Assembly: GCA_964590435.1 (NCBI GenBank) | Contig: CAZPWT010000060.1 | Coordinates: 62,001 to 126,000 of the forward strand | Length of the DNA: 64,000 nt | Direction of reading: 5' to 3' | Origin: WSZJ01 sp964590435 | Lineage (GTDB): Bacteria; Planctomycetota; MHYJ01; WSZJ01 | Shown here: positions 50,178 through 58,718 of the stretch, piece after piece | How positions within the stretch are numbered: position 1 is the first letter of the stretch | Layout of the letters: each line of letters opens with the position of its first letter | Notes under the pieces: model-generated | What the model was told of the DNA's origin: nothing | The model's database searches: none | Seen by the model: the letters and a program-made list of their open reading frames with translations, nothing else | Translations under genes and position numbers: made by a program

Positions 50178-50732
50178 CTATCTCCCGGACGGACAGCTCT
50201 CCGTCGGGCACGAGAACCCGTGCTGCCTCATCACGCAATTCGGCGAATCGTACGCCCCGCAGTGCAGGCACATGTCCGCACCGGCCGGCCTGTCCGCAAG
50301 CAGCAGGTCGATCGCCGCTTCCAGCCCCTGCGCCACCAGCTTGCGGCGGGGCTCGGGAAGGGCGCTCCAGAGCCGCTCCAGCCGCTTCATTTTGAGCGTT
50401 TCGTGCCTGCGGACGAGGGCCCTGGCCTTGGCCGTCACGAACAGGTCCTCGGCCCGTCCGTCGGTCGGGCTCGGCTTGCTGGTGACCAGCCCCTTGCGCC
50501 GGAGGCGCCCGATGAGCTGGGTTGCCGCGGGCGCGGAGGAGGAGAGGTACTTGGCGACGTCCTGGGCCCGGCGCGGGCCCGCCGCATCGAGCCATTTCAG
50601 GATGACGACCTGGGTGAAAGAAGCGCCGTCGCCGCCTTCGTCGTGGACCTCCGGCTCGAGGATGCGCCGTGTGAGGTCCGAGATCATGTGGAGGTCGCGG
50701 GCGATTCGGCGGGCGTAGGGTTCTTGCGGCAT
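50178..50732 (-). CDS. MarR-family regulator with Cys-rich C-terminal tail
   Basis: The 184-residue winged-helix protein has the MarR helix-turn-helix (RRAQDVAKYLSSSAPAATQLIGRLRRKGLV) and wing (SPTDGRAEDLFVT). An extra tail contains five cysteines (C155, C158, C166, C175, C180), which could bind zinc or an Fe-S cluster and sense redox state. It lies directly upstream of bcrCBAD in the same orientation. BadR, a MarR-type protein, regulates benzoate genes in Rhodopseudomonas, so control of bcr is a reasonable inference. Palindromes on both sides of the gene suggest autoregulation. Confidence 0.82.
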   Translation of the reverse strand: MPQEPYARRIARDLHMISDLTRRILEPEVHDEGGDGASFTQVVILKWLDAAGPRRAQDVAKYLSSSAPAATQLIGRLRRKGLVTSKPSPTDGRAEDLFVTAKARALVRRHETLKMKRLERLWSALPEPRRKLVAQGLEAAIDLLLADRPAGADMCLHCGAYDSPNCVMRQHGFSCPTESCPSGR

Positions 50733-51043
50733 GGTGAAGCTCCGGAGGAATCAGTCCTCATGGGACACTAGTTAAGGCCATTAGTCAACGACTGCGTGAA
50801 GTTGCGCCCGGTTTGTGGAATTTGACGCCCCGGAGGGTTGGGTGGCGCGGTTGAAGAGTGGGCCGCAAATGTCTGTTCGAATAGGAAGCGACATTTGACG
50901 CGAGGTGGGCCGTATTTCCAATGGTCGGCCTCTTCTCAACGGAACCGGGGCACACGGGTTGCGCGCCCAGCGGCGGCGGGCGAGCCCGTCGCCGGGGAAT
51001 CCACGACCAGTCCCGGCCAATACCCACCGACTCCCGGGAGCGC
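50733..51043. other. Divergent regulatory region between marR and the aminotransferase operon
   Basis: No gene is seen in these 311 bp. GTTAAGGCCATTAGT (50771-50785) resembles the sites near nod and hyuA and would allow MarR autoregulation. CAAATGTC (50866-50873) and GACATTTG (50890-50897) are a perfect 8-bp inverted repeat with a 16-bp spacer, a possible operator for the plus-strand operon. GGGAG at 51036-51040 is the Shine-Dalgarno of the aminotransferase gene. Confidence 0.5.
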
Positions 51044-52177
51044 ATGACCCCCCATCTTCTTCGCCTGAGCCCTCACCTGCAGTCGGTCCCCGATTACCGG
51101 TCCGGGACGACGCAGGAGGATGCCGCCCGGCGGAGCGGCATCGCGGACATCGTGAAGCTCGCGTCGAACGAGAACGCGCTGGGGCCGTCCCGGCGCGCGG
51201 TGGCGGCGATCCGCGCCGCGGCGAGGACACTTCACATGTACCCGCCTGCATCCGACCAGGAGTTGCGCGAGAAGCTGGCGAAGCTTGAAGGCAAGGAGCA
51301 CGCGTCCGACCAGATCGTGTGCGGGCAGGGGGCCTCGGACGTGCTCGGGATGATCGGGGAGGCGTTTCTCGAGGCGGGGGACGAAGCGATCCTGTGTCCG
51401 CCGACTTTCCCGCTGTACGGGATCGTGATCGCCCGTCGGGGGGCGCGGGCGGTGAGGGTGCCATTGGTCGGGGCGCGATTCGAATACGACGTGGAGGGGA
51501 TCCTGCGGGCGGTCACGCCCTCGACGCGACTGGTTTTCCTGTGCTCCCCCGTGAACCCGACCGGGACGCTGCTGACGGCCGACGCCGCGGCGCGCCTGAT
51601 GGCGCGGCTGCCGCGGCATGTCCTGGCGGTCTTCGACGAGTCTTACCGGGACTTCGTGGACGATGCGGCGGCGAACGACGCGCGGGTTTTCGTGCGGGCG
51701 GGGCTGCCGGCGCTGGCATTGAGGAGCATGTCCAAGAGCTGGGGGCTGGCGGGGCTGCGGGTGGGGTGGGGGCTGGCGCCCGCGGAGGTGGCGGGGTACC
51801 TGCGGCGGCTGCGGGGGCCGTTTGCGATGGGGTCGCTGGCGATCGCGGGAGCGTCGGCCGCGGTGGACGACCTGGGGCACGTGGCCCGGTCGCGGCGTCT
51901 CGTGATCCGCGAACGGGCGTGGCTCGTGCGGGAACTGGCGCGGCGCGGACTCGGCCCGGTTCCCAGCCAGGCGAACTTCGTTCTCTTCCAGCCCGGCCGT
52001 CCGCCCGAAACAGTATACGAGCAGCTCGTCGACCGCGGCGTCGTCGTCCGCCCCGCCGCATTCTTCGACCGCCCGGAGTCCATCCGCGTCACCGTCGGGA
52101 CCCGCGCGCAGAACCGGCGCTTCCTCGACGCCCTCGACCTCGTCCTTTCCGCCGAGCGGGCCGGGACGGCCCCATGA
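51044..52177 (+). CDS. PLP aminotransferase, histidinol-phosphate aminotransferase-like
   Basis: The 377-residue fold-type I aminotransferase has LASNENALGPS at the N-terminus (HisC/Cobalamin CobD group), SPVNPTGTLL, the FDESYRDFV segment and the PLP-binding Lys in SMSKSWGLAGLRVGW. HisC-like enzymes often act on other amino acids. Here it heads an operon of acyl-CoA genes rather than his genes, so it may deaminate an amino acid feeding that pathway. It overlaps the CoA-transferase gene by 4 bp. The exact substrate is unknown. Confidence 0.82.
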   Translation: MTPHLLRLSPHLQSVPDYRSGTTQEDAARRSGIADIVKLASNENALGPSRRAVAAIRAAARTLHMYPPASDQELREKLAKLEGKEHASDQIVCGQGASDVLGMIGEAFLEAGDEAILCPPTFPLYGIVIARRGARAVRVPLVGARFEYDVEGILRAVTPSTRLVFLCSPVNPTGTLLTADAAARLMARLPRHVLAVFDESYRDFVDDAAANDARVFVRAGLPALALRSMSKSWGLAGLRVGWGLAPAEVAGYLRRLRGPFAMGSLAIAGASAAVDDLGHVARSRRLVIRERAWLVRELARRGLGPVPSQANFVLFQPGRPPETVYEQLVDRGVVVRPAAFFDRPESIRVTVGTRAQNRRFLDALDLVLSAERAGTAP

Positions 52178-53373
52178 AGCGCGCAGCCGCAGGCGGGCTC
52201 GAGGGGCTCACGGTCCTGTCGATGGAGCAGGCGCTCACGCTGCCCTACCTGACCTTCCGCCTCGCGGGCGAAGGGATGCGCGTCGTCCGCCTCGAGAACC
52301 CGCTCGCGCCCGACCCGAATCGCAACGTCGGCGACAACGTTCTCGGCGAGCCCGGCATGAACTCGTACTTCCTCCCCTACAACGCGGGCAAGGAGTCGCT
52401 CACGCTCAACCTCGGCGAGCCGCGCGGCCGCGAACTCCTCCACGACATGATCCGCCAACTTCGCGTGGACGTCTTCGCCGCGAACACGCGCCCGAAGAAC
52501 TTCGAGCGGCTCGGCGTCGACTACGAGACGCTTCGAAAGATCCGCCCCGAGATCATCTGGCTGAGCATCACGGGGTTCGGCCCGGAGAGCGACGAGACGG
52601 CGTACGACCCGGTGCTGCAGGCGCGCCTCGGCTGGATGGACCTGACCGGCGAGGCCGAGGGAGCGCCGCAGGTGTTCGGCCTCCCGATGGTCGACCTCGG
52701 GACGAGCGAGCACGCGTACGGCGCGGTGATGAAGGCGCTGTACCAGCGAGAGCGCACCGGGATCGGCTCGAAGATCGAGCTGGCGATGGCTCGAAGCGCC
52801 TTCTCGTGGATGATCCTGCCCGTCGGGATGGCGGCGAGTTTCGGAAAGGTGACGCGGCGGCGCGGGTCGACGCATCCGTTCTTCGGGCCGGTGTCGGTCT
52901 ACCCGACAGAGGACGGGTTCGCGTACGTGGCCGTCGGGAGCGACCGGCAGTGGGACAAGCTGGTGGGCCACGCGGCGTTCGCGGCGCTCGCGCGCGACGA
53001 GTACCGCACGAACGCCGGGAGGATGGCGTCGGGAGACCGGATTCACCGCGAGATGGCGGAAGCGACGAAGCGGCTGACGACGGAGGGCGTTCTGGCGGCG
53101 TTGCGCGAGCTGGGCGTTCCCGTCTCGCGCGTGGCGACGCTGACGGACGTGCTGGCGGACCCGTGCGTCGCGGACCGGCTGCGGGCGCGCGACCCGAAGA
53201 CGGGGAAGGAGCTCGAGCTTCCGCCGCCGCCGCTTATTTCGGAATTCCTCGCGCGCCGCGGCTTGCGGCTCCCGTTCCCGCCGCGGATGGGGGAGCACAC
53301 CGCGGCGATCCTCGGCGAGCTCGGAAGAGCCCCGGCGGACGTCGAGGCCCTTCGCGCGGGAGGCGTCGTATGA
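52174..53373 (+). CDS. Type III CoA-transferase (CaiB/BaiF family)
   Basis: The 399-residue enzyme transfers CoA between carboxylic acids. It has the N-terminal GLTVLSMEQALTLPYLTFRLAGEGMRVVRLE, the YNAGKESLTLNL and TRPKNFERLGVDYETL segments, and the region GLPMVDLGTSEHAYGAVM, where the Asp is the likely acyl-carrying residue. C-terminal GVPVSRVATLTDVLADP is typical. Members act on carnitine, oxalate, bile acids or benzylsuccinate, so the substrate cannot be named. It overlaps the aminotransferase gene by 4 bp. Confidence 0.85.
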   Translation: MKRAAAGGLEGLTVLSMEQALTLPYLTFRLAGEGMRVVRLENPLAPDPNRNVGDNVLGEPGMNSYFLPYNAGKESLTLNLGEPRGRELLHDMIRQLRVDVFAANTRPKNFERLGVDYETLRKIRPEIIWLSITGFGPESDETAYDPVLQARLGWMDLTGEAEGAPQVFGLPMVDLGTSEHAYGAVMKALYQRERTGIGSKIELAMARSAFSWMILPVGMAASFGKVTRRRGSTHPFFGPVSVYPTEDGFAYVAVGSDRQWDKLVGHAAFAALARDEYRTNAGRMASGDRIHREMAEATKRLTTEGVLAALRELGVPVSRVATLTDVLADPCVADRLRARDPKTGKELELPPPPLISEFLARRGLRLPFPPRMGEHTAAILGELGRAPADVEALRAGGVV

Positions 53374-53422
53374 GCCCGCGTGCCGAACGCCGCTTCCAAC
53401 ACCTGCTGACGGAGGAACAACC

Positions 53423-54628
53423 ATGAGGTTCGAGAAGGCCTACATCCCCTTCGGGGCGTACTGGTCGACGCCGTTCTGCCGCTGGCAGGGGAGCCTGGCG
53501 CACCGGCATTCGGTGAAGTTCGCGGCGGAGGTCGCGGCGCAGGCGCTGAAGGCGCGCGGGCTCGACGCGAAGTCGCTCGACGGGCTGGCGCTCGGGATGA
53601 CGGTGCCGCAGAAGTCGTCGTTCTACGGCGGGCCGTGGCTGGCGTCGCTCGTCGGCGCCGGCGCGATCACCGGCCCCGTGGTGAGCCAGGCGTGCGCCAC
53701 GGGCGCCCGCACGCTCGCCAACGCCGCCCTCGAGGTCGAGTGCGGCGGCCGCAACGCCGTCCTTGCCGTCGCGTGCGACCGCACGAGCAACGGCATGCAC
53801 GTCTACTACCCCAACCCCGGCGGCCCCGGAGGCAAGGGCGACGCCGAGGACTGGGTCTGGGACAACTTCAGCCGCGACCCGTTCGCGATGAACTCCATGC
53901 TCGACACGGCGGAACGGCTGGCGAAGGAAGCGGGGTATCGGCGGGAAGAGCAGGACGCGCTCACGCTGCTGCGGCACCGCCAGTACGCCGACGCGGTCGC
54001 GAACGACTCGGCGTTCCTGAAGCGGTACATGGCGCTTCCGTTCGAGGTGAAGGACGAGTCGGGGCGAAAGGTGGTGGCGACGCTGGCGGGAGACGAGGGG
54101 GTGCCGCCGACGACGGCGGAGGGGCTGGCGAAGCTGCGCCCGGCGGTCGACGGGGGATCGGTGACCCCGGGAACGCAGACGCGGCCGGCGGACGGCAACG
54201 CCGGCGCGCTCGTGGTGTCGCAGGGCCGCGCGAAGGAGTGGGGCCGCGGGCCGTTCGAGGTGCGGCTGCTGGCGTACGCCGAGGCCCGGACGGAAACCGG
54301 CACGATGCCGCGCGCCCCGGTGCCGGCGGCGCGTGCGGCGCTCGCCGACGCCGGCGTGGCGCTCAAGGACGTCGCGGCGATCAAGCTTCACAACCCGTTT
54401 GCCGTCGGCGACCTGCACTTCTGCCGCGAACTGGGCGTCGCTCCCGAGAAGGTAAATAACTTCGGGTCGCCCCTCGTGTGGGGGCATCCGCAGGGACCGA
54501 CCGGGCTGCGTCTCGTGATCGAGCTCGTCGAGGAACTCGCGCTCAAGGGCGGCGGGATCGGCCTGATGTCCGGATGCGCCGCCGGCGATAGCGCCGCGGC
54601 GATCGTCGTTTCGGTCAAGGGGGCCTGA
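53423..54628 (+). CDS. Thiolase family protein (acetyl-CoA acyltransferase)
   Basis: The 401-residue thiolase fold has the nucleophile Cys in SQACATGARTLANAA, HNPFAVGDL in the NEAF position, His in WGHPQGPTG, and the second Cys in MSGCAAGDS. HNPF instead of NEAF resembles SCP2/steroid-type thiolases. It presumably cleaves a 3-oxoacyl-CoA made by neighbouring enzymes. A Shine-Dalgarno (GGAGGA) precedes the start. It overlaps the mutase small-subunit gene by 1 bp (TGATG). Confidence 0.85.
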   Translation: MRFEKAYIPFGAYWSTPFCRWQGSLAHRHSVKFAAEVAAQALKARGLDAKSLDGLALGMTVPQKSSFYGGPWLASLVGAGAITGPVVSQACATGARTLANAALEVECGGRNAVLAVACDRTSNGMHVYYPNPGGPGGKGDAEDWVWDNFSRDPFAMNSMLDTAERLAKEAGYRREEQDALTLLRHRQYADAVANDSAFLKRYMALPFEVKDESGRKVVATLAGDEGVPPTTAEGLAKLRPAVDGGSVTPGTQTRPADGNAGALVVSQGRAKEWGRGPFEVRLLAYAEARTETGTMPRAPVPAARAALADAGVALKDVAAIKLHNPFAVGDLHFCRELGVAPEKVNNFGSPLVWGHPQGPTGLRLVIELVEELALKGGGIGLMSGCAAGDSAAAIVVSVKGA

Positions 54629-55041
54629 TGGGCGCTTCTCCGCTGCCGCCGCGCGTCCTGATCGCGAAGCCCGGGCTCGACGGGCACGACCGCGGGGCGA
54701 AGGTCGTGGCGCTGGCCCTGCGCGATGCGGGGATGGAGGTGATCTACACGGGGCTTCACGCCGCGCCCGAAGAAGTCGTCCGGGCGGCGATCGAGGAAGA
54801 CGTCGACGTCGTCGGGATGAGCATCCTGTCGGGCGCGCACCTGCCGCTGTGCCGGCGGGTTGCGGAGGGGCTGCGTGGAAGCGGCAAGCCGCTGATCCTG
54901 GGCGGGGTCGTCCCGGCGGGCGACGAGGCCGAGCTGCGCGCGATCGGCGTCGAGGCCGTCTTCCGGATGGGAACTCCCTTTGAGGACATCGTGAAGTGGA
55001 TCCGCAATCGGACGGGAAAGTCCGGCTCGAGTCCGGCATAG
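54628..55041 (+). CDS. B12-binding small subunit of an acyl-CoA mutase
   Basis: The 137-residue protein is a stand-alone cobalamin-binding domain, with DGHDRG (the His coordinates cobalt), SILSGAH and LILGGVVPAGD. It corresponds to the C-terminal domain of methylmalonyl-CoA mutase alpha chains, split off as in archaeal-type mutases, isobutyryl-CoA mutase or 2-hydroxyisobutyryl-CoA mutase. It overlaps the large-subunit gene by 46 bp, so the subunits are co-translated. Confidence 0.9.
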   Translation: MGASPLPPRVLIAKPGLDGHDRGAKVVALALRDAGMEVIYTGLHAAPEEVVRAAIEEDVDVVGMSILSGAHLPLCRRVAEGLRGSGKPLILGGVVPAGDEAELRAIGVEAVFRMGTPFEDIVKWIRNRTGKSGSSPA

Positions 55042-56585
55042 AGGTCAAGCCGGTCTACACGGCGGCGGACGCGCCGGCGGCGATGCCGGGGCCGCCGGGG
55101 GCGTGGCCGTTCACGCGCGGGATTCACCCGACGATGTACCGCAAGCAGCCGTGGACGATGCGGCAGTACGCGGGGTTCGGCACGCCGGCGAGCACGAACG
55201 AGCGCTTCCGCTCGCTGCTGGCGCACGGGCAGAACGCGCTGAACGTGGCGTTCGACCTGCCGACGCAGCTGGGGCTGGACTCGGACGACCCGCGGGCGGA
55301 GGGGGAAGTCGGGCGGGTGGGGATGGCGGTGGACACGCTCGACGACTTCGAGCGAGCGTTCGAGGGGATTCCGCTGGGCGAGGTCTCGACGGCGCTCACG
55401 ATCAACGCGCCGGCGCTGGTGATGCTCGCGATGCACCTCGCGGTCGCGGAGAAGCAGGGCGTCCCCGCGACGGCGGTCCGCGGCACGCTCCAGAACGACA
55501 TCCTCAAGGAGTTCGTGGGCCGCGGCGCGTGGGTCTTCCCGGTGGGGCCTTCCGTGCGGCTTGTCGCCGACTCGATCGAGTTCTGTGCGAAGTCGGCGCC
55601 GAAGTACAACGCGGTCAGCATCTGCGGGTACCACCTGCGCGAATCCGGGGCGACGCCGGCGCAGGAAATGGGGTACGCGTTCGAGATCGCCAAGGCCTAC
55701 ATCGACGCCTCGACGCCGCGCGGACTCGCGCCCGACGAGATAGCCGGCCGCCTGACGTTCAACTTCAACGTATTCGGCAACCTCTGGGAACAGGTCGCGA
55801 AGTTCCGCGCGGGAAGGGGCCGCTGGGCGAGGATGCTGCGCGAGGAGTGCGGCGTGAAGGACCCGAAGGCGATGCAGCTGCGGATGCTGGCCGGCGGCGG
55901 CGGCGGCGGGCTCACGATCGAGGAGCCCGAGAACAACATCGTCCGGGGCGCGTACTACGCCCTCGCCGCGGCGCTCGGCGGCGCGCAGACGATGGCCCTC
56001 TGCTGCTACGACGAGGCCTACTCGATCCCGAGCGAAAAGGCATCCCTCCTCGCCCTCCGCACCATGCAGATCCTCGCGGAGGAAGTAGGCCTGTGCGACA
56101 CCGCGGACCCGCTCGGCGGTTCGTACTTCGTGGAAGCGCTGACGGCGGAGATGGGGAAGAAGATCGAGGAAGCGGCGGCGGAGGTGCGGGCGGCGGGGGG
56201 CGTCGTGAAGTCGATCGAGACGGGGTGGATGCAGCGGCGGCTGGCGGGTCAGGCCTACGAGTACGAGCGGCGCCTGCGGCGCGGCGAGATCCCGAAGGTC
56301 GGCGTGAACCGCCACGTCACCGCCGGGAACTCCGCGCCCCAGGTCGAGACGCATCCGTACGACGCGGCGGAAGCGGCGCGCAAGGCCGCTTCGCTCCGGG
56401 AGTTCCGCGCGCGGCGTTCGGGGGACGGGGTGCAGCGGGCGCTGGCCGCGGTGCGTCGCGCGGCGGCGGGGACGCAGAACCTGTTCCCGCCGATCCTCGA
56501 GGCCGTGAAGGCGCGGGCGACCGTCGGCGAGATCATGGGGGCGCTTCGGGCCGAGTTCGGCGAGTTCCGCGAACCGCAGTTCTGA
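54996..56585 (+). CDS. B12-dependent acyl-CoA mutase large subunit (methylmalonyl-CoA mutase-like)
   Basis: The 529-residue TIM-barrel subunit has GIHPTMYRKQPWTMRQYAGFGTPASTNERF, NVAFDLPTQLGLDSDDP, GTLQNDILKEF and SICGYHLRESGA. Tyr in RQYAGF is the residue found in methylmalonyl-CoA mutases; isobutyryl- and hydroxyisobutyryl-CoA mutases have Phe or Ile there. Succinyl-/methylmalonyl-CoA interconversion is thus favoured, although the split-subunit form also suits other mutases. GTG start lies inside the small-subunit gene. It would connect propionyl-CoA-type products to the citric acid cycle. Confidence 0.85.
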   Translation: MDPQSDGKVRLESGIEVKPVYTAADAPAAMPGPPGAWPFTRGIHPTMYRKQPWTMRQYAGFGTPASTNERFRSLLAHGQNALNVAFDLPTQLGLDSDDPRAEGEVGRVGMAVDTLDDFERAFEGIPLGEVSTALTINAPALVMLAMHLAVAEKQGVPATAVRGTLQNDILKEFVGRGAWVFPVGPSVRLVADSIEFCAKSAPKYNAVSICGYHLRESGATPAQEMGYAFEIAKAYIDASTPRGLAPDEIAGRLTFNFNVFGNLWEQVAKFRAGRGRWARMLREECGVKDPKAMQLRMLAGGGGGGLTIEEPENNIVRGAYYALAAALGGAQTMALCCYDEAYSIPSEKASLLALRTMQILAEEVGLCDTADPLGGSYFVEALTAEMGKKIEEAAAEVRAAGGVVKSIETGWMQRRLAGQAYEYERRLRRGEIPKVGVNRHVTAGNSAPQVETHPYDAAEAARKAASLREFRARRSGDGVQRALAAVRRAAAGTQNLFPPILEAVKARATVGEIMGALRAEFGEFREPQF

Positions 56586-56615
56586 CGGGCCGGGTCGGCG
56601 GGATTGACCCGTGTT

Positions 56616-56630
56616 GTTAAGGGGCTTAAC
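56616..56630. promoter_or_regulatory. Perfect palindrome upstream of hyuA
   Basis: GTTAAGGGGCTTAAC (GTTAAG-N3-CTTAAC) lies 37 bp before the start codon in an 81-bp gap. Twelve of its 15 positions match the site before nod. It marks a probable internal promoter or operator separating the hydantoinase genes from the mutase genes. Confidence 0.55.
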
Positions 56631-56666
56631 CTTCTTTCGGACACCGGGCGCTTCGAGGACCTTGGC

Positions 56667-58718
56667 ATGCGGATCGGGATCGACGTCGGCGGCACGTTCA
56701 CGGACCTCATCGGGATCGACGGGGACGGGAACGTCACGGTCCGCAAGACCTACACGACCCCGGCGGATCCATCGGAAGGGGTGGTGACGGGGATCGGCAA
56801 GCTGCTGGCGGCGGCCGGCGCGACGGCGCGCGACGCGGAGCTGGTGGTGCACGGGACGACGATCGGCACGAACGCGCTTCTGACGCGCAACGGGGTGAAG
56901 ACAGGACTGCTCACGACCGCCGGCTTCCGCGACGTGCTCGAGATCGGCCGGGTCCAGCGGCCTGCGGCGGGGCTGTACGACGTCAACGTGGACAACCCGC
57001 CGCCGCTGGTGCCGCGCTCGCTCCGGCTCGAGGCGGTCGAACGCGTCGGGAGCAAGGGCGAGGTCGTCACGCCGCTCGACGAGGCCTCCGTCCGCGCCGC
57101 GGCCGCGGTCTTCCGGGCGGAGCAGGTCCGCGCGGTCGCCGTCTGCTTCCTCTTCTCGTTCCTGAACCCCGCGCACGAAAAGCGCGCCCGCGAAATCCTC
57201 GCGAAGGAGCTTCCCGGCGTGTACGTCGCGCTGTCGAGCGACGTCTGCCCGGAGTTCCGCGAGTTCGAGCGCTCTTCCACGGTGGTGATCAGCGCGTACC
57301 TCGCGCCGATCGTCGAGTCGTACGTGGAGCGGCTGTCGAAGAGGCTGGGGGACAGCTACCCGGCGACGCAGCTGCGGCTGGTGCAGGCGAACGGGGGCGC
57401 GATGAGGGCGGCGGCGGCGAAGGGGCGCGCGGTGCACCTCGTGAATTCCGGCCCGGCGGGCGGGGCGACGGCGGCCGCGTGGCTCGGGCGGCTGACGGAC
57501 GAGCCGAAGATCGTCGCCGTGGACATGGGCGGGACGTCGTTCGACATCAGCCTGGTCGCCGAGGGCGCGGCGCACGTCACGACGACGGCGAAATTCGACG
57601 GGTACCCGATCAAGATCGCGATGGACGACGTGAACGTCATCGGCGCGGGCGGCGGCTCGATCGCCTGGGTTGACCGCGGCGGCGCCCTGTGCGTCGGGCC
57701 CCAGAGCGCGACCGCCGTCCCCGGACCGGCCTGCTACGGCCGCGGCGGCGCCGAGGCGACCGTGACCGACGCCAACGTCGCCCTCGGGCGCATCAGCCCC
57801 GGTTACTTCCTCGGCGGCGAAATCGCCCTCCGCAAGGACCTCTCCGAAAAGGTCATCCGCGACCGCGTCGCCGCGCCCCTCGGCCTGTCGTTCGAGGACG
57901 CCGCCTTCGGCATTCTCCGCGTCGTCAACGCCAACATGGCCAAGGGCATCGCCGCCGTCTCCACCCAGCGCGGCCACGACCTCCGCGAGTTCTCCCTCCT
58001 CGCCTTCGGCGGCGCCGGCCCGCTCCACGCCGTCGAGATCGGGATGGACCTCAACATGAAGCGCGTCCTGATCCCGCCGTACCCCGGCGCGTTCTCCGCG
58101 TTCGGGCTGCTCGTCGCCGACACGCGCCACGACTTCACGCGCACCGTGATGCTCCCGCAGGAAGAACTCGACCCCGCTTCCCTCGGCCGCACGTTCGCGG
58201 AACTCGAGGAGCGCGGCGTCGCGGAGCTGGAGGCGGACGGGATCGCGAAGAAGGACCGCCGGGTCGAGTGGTCCGCCGACCTGCGCTTCGAGGGCCAGTC
58301 CTACGAGCTGAACGTGCCGGTCGGGCGCAAGCCGAAGCCGGACGTGAAGGCGATGCTGGCGGAGTTCGAGAAGCTGCACGAACGGATCTACGCGTTCAAG
58401 GCCGTGGACGAGCGGACGGTGGTCGTGAACCTGCGCGTGACCGCGATCGGCGTCACGCCGGAGGTGGACGTCCCGCGTCCCGCTAAGGGGACGAAGGACG
58501 CGAAGACGGCGCTCAAGGGCAAGCGGAAGGTGTATTTCGGCGGGAGGGGATGGATGGACGCGGGGATCTACGAGCGGGCGAAACTGAAGGCGGGGAACGT
58601 GGTCGCCGGGCCGGCCGTCGTCGAGGAGGAAATCTCATGCACCGTGGTGCCGCCGGGGCTGTCGCTGCGCGTGGACGCGTTCGGCGTGCTGGTCGTGGAC
58701 CTGGAGGGAGCGCGATGA
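56667..58718 (+). CDS. hyuA: Hydantoinase/oxoprolinase A family ATPase subunit
   Basis: The 683-residue protein has the ASKHA ATPase pattern GIDVGGTFTDLIGI, HGTTIGTNALLTR, VNSGPAGGATAA, VDMGGTSFDISLV and GPACYGRGG. The family includes N-methylhydantoinase, 5-oxoprolinase, and acetone and acetophenone carboxylase subunits. All use ATP to activate a carbonyl, for amide hydrolysis or carboxylation. The context of acyl-CoA genes favours a carboxylase or ring-opening role on a ketone or lactam, but this is open. It overlaps hyuB by 4 bp. Confidence 0.88.
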   Translation: MRIGIDVGGTFTDLIGIDGDGNVTVRKTYTTPADPSEGVVTGIGKLLAAAGATARDAELVVHGTTIGTNALLTRNGVKTGLLTTAGFRDVLEIGRVQRPAAGLYDVNVDNPPPLVPRSLRLEAVERVGSKGEVVTPLDEASVRAAAAVFRAEQVRAVAVCFLFSFLNPAHEKRAREILAKELPGVYVALSSDVCPEFREFERSSTVVISAYLAPIVESYVERLSKRLGDSYPATQLRLVQANGGAMRAAAAKGRAVHLVNSGPAGGATAAAWLGRLTDEPKIVAVDMGGTSFDISLVAEGAAHVTTTAKFDGYPIKIAMDDVNVIGAGGGSIAWVDRGGALCVGPQSATAVPGPACYGRGGAEATVTDANVALGRISPGYFLGGEIALRKDLSEKVIRDRVAAPLGLSFEDAAFGILRVVNANMAKGIAAVSTQRGHDLREFSLLAFGGAGPLHAVEIGMDLNMKRVLIPPYPGAFSAFGLLVADTRHDFTRTVMLPQEELDPASLGRTFAELEERGVAELEADGIAKKDRRVEWSADLRFEGQSYELNVPVGRKPKPDVKAMLAEFEKLHERIYAFKAVDERTVVVNLRVTAIGVTPEVDVPRPAKGTKDAKTALKGKRKVYFGGRGWMDAGIYERAKLKAGNVVAGPAVVEEEISCTVVPPGLSLRVDAFGVLVVDLEGAR

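Noticed and set aside
53370..53426. Eighteen-residue open frame between the CoA-transferase and thiolase genes
   Set aside because: It lacks sequence features and may be chance. Translational coupling remains possible but cannot be supported.
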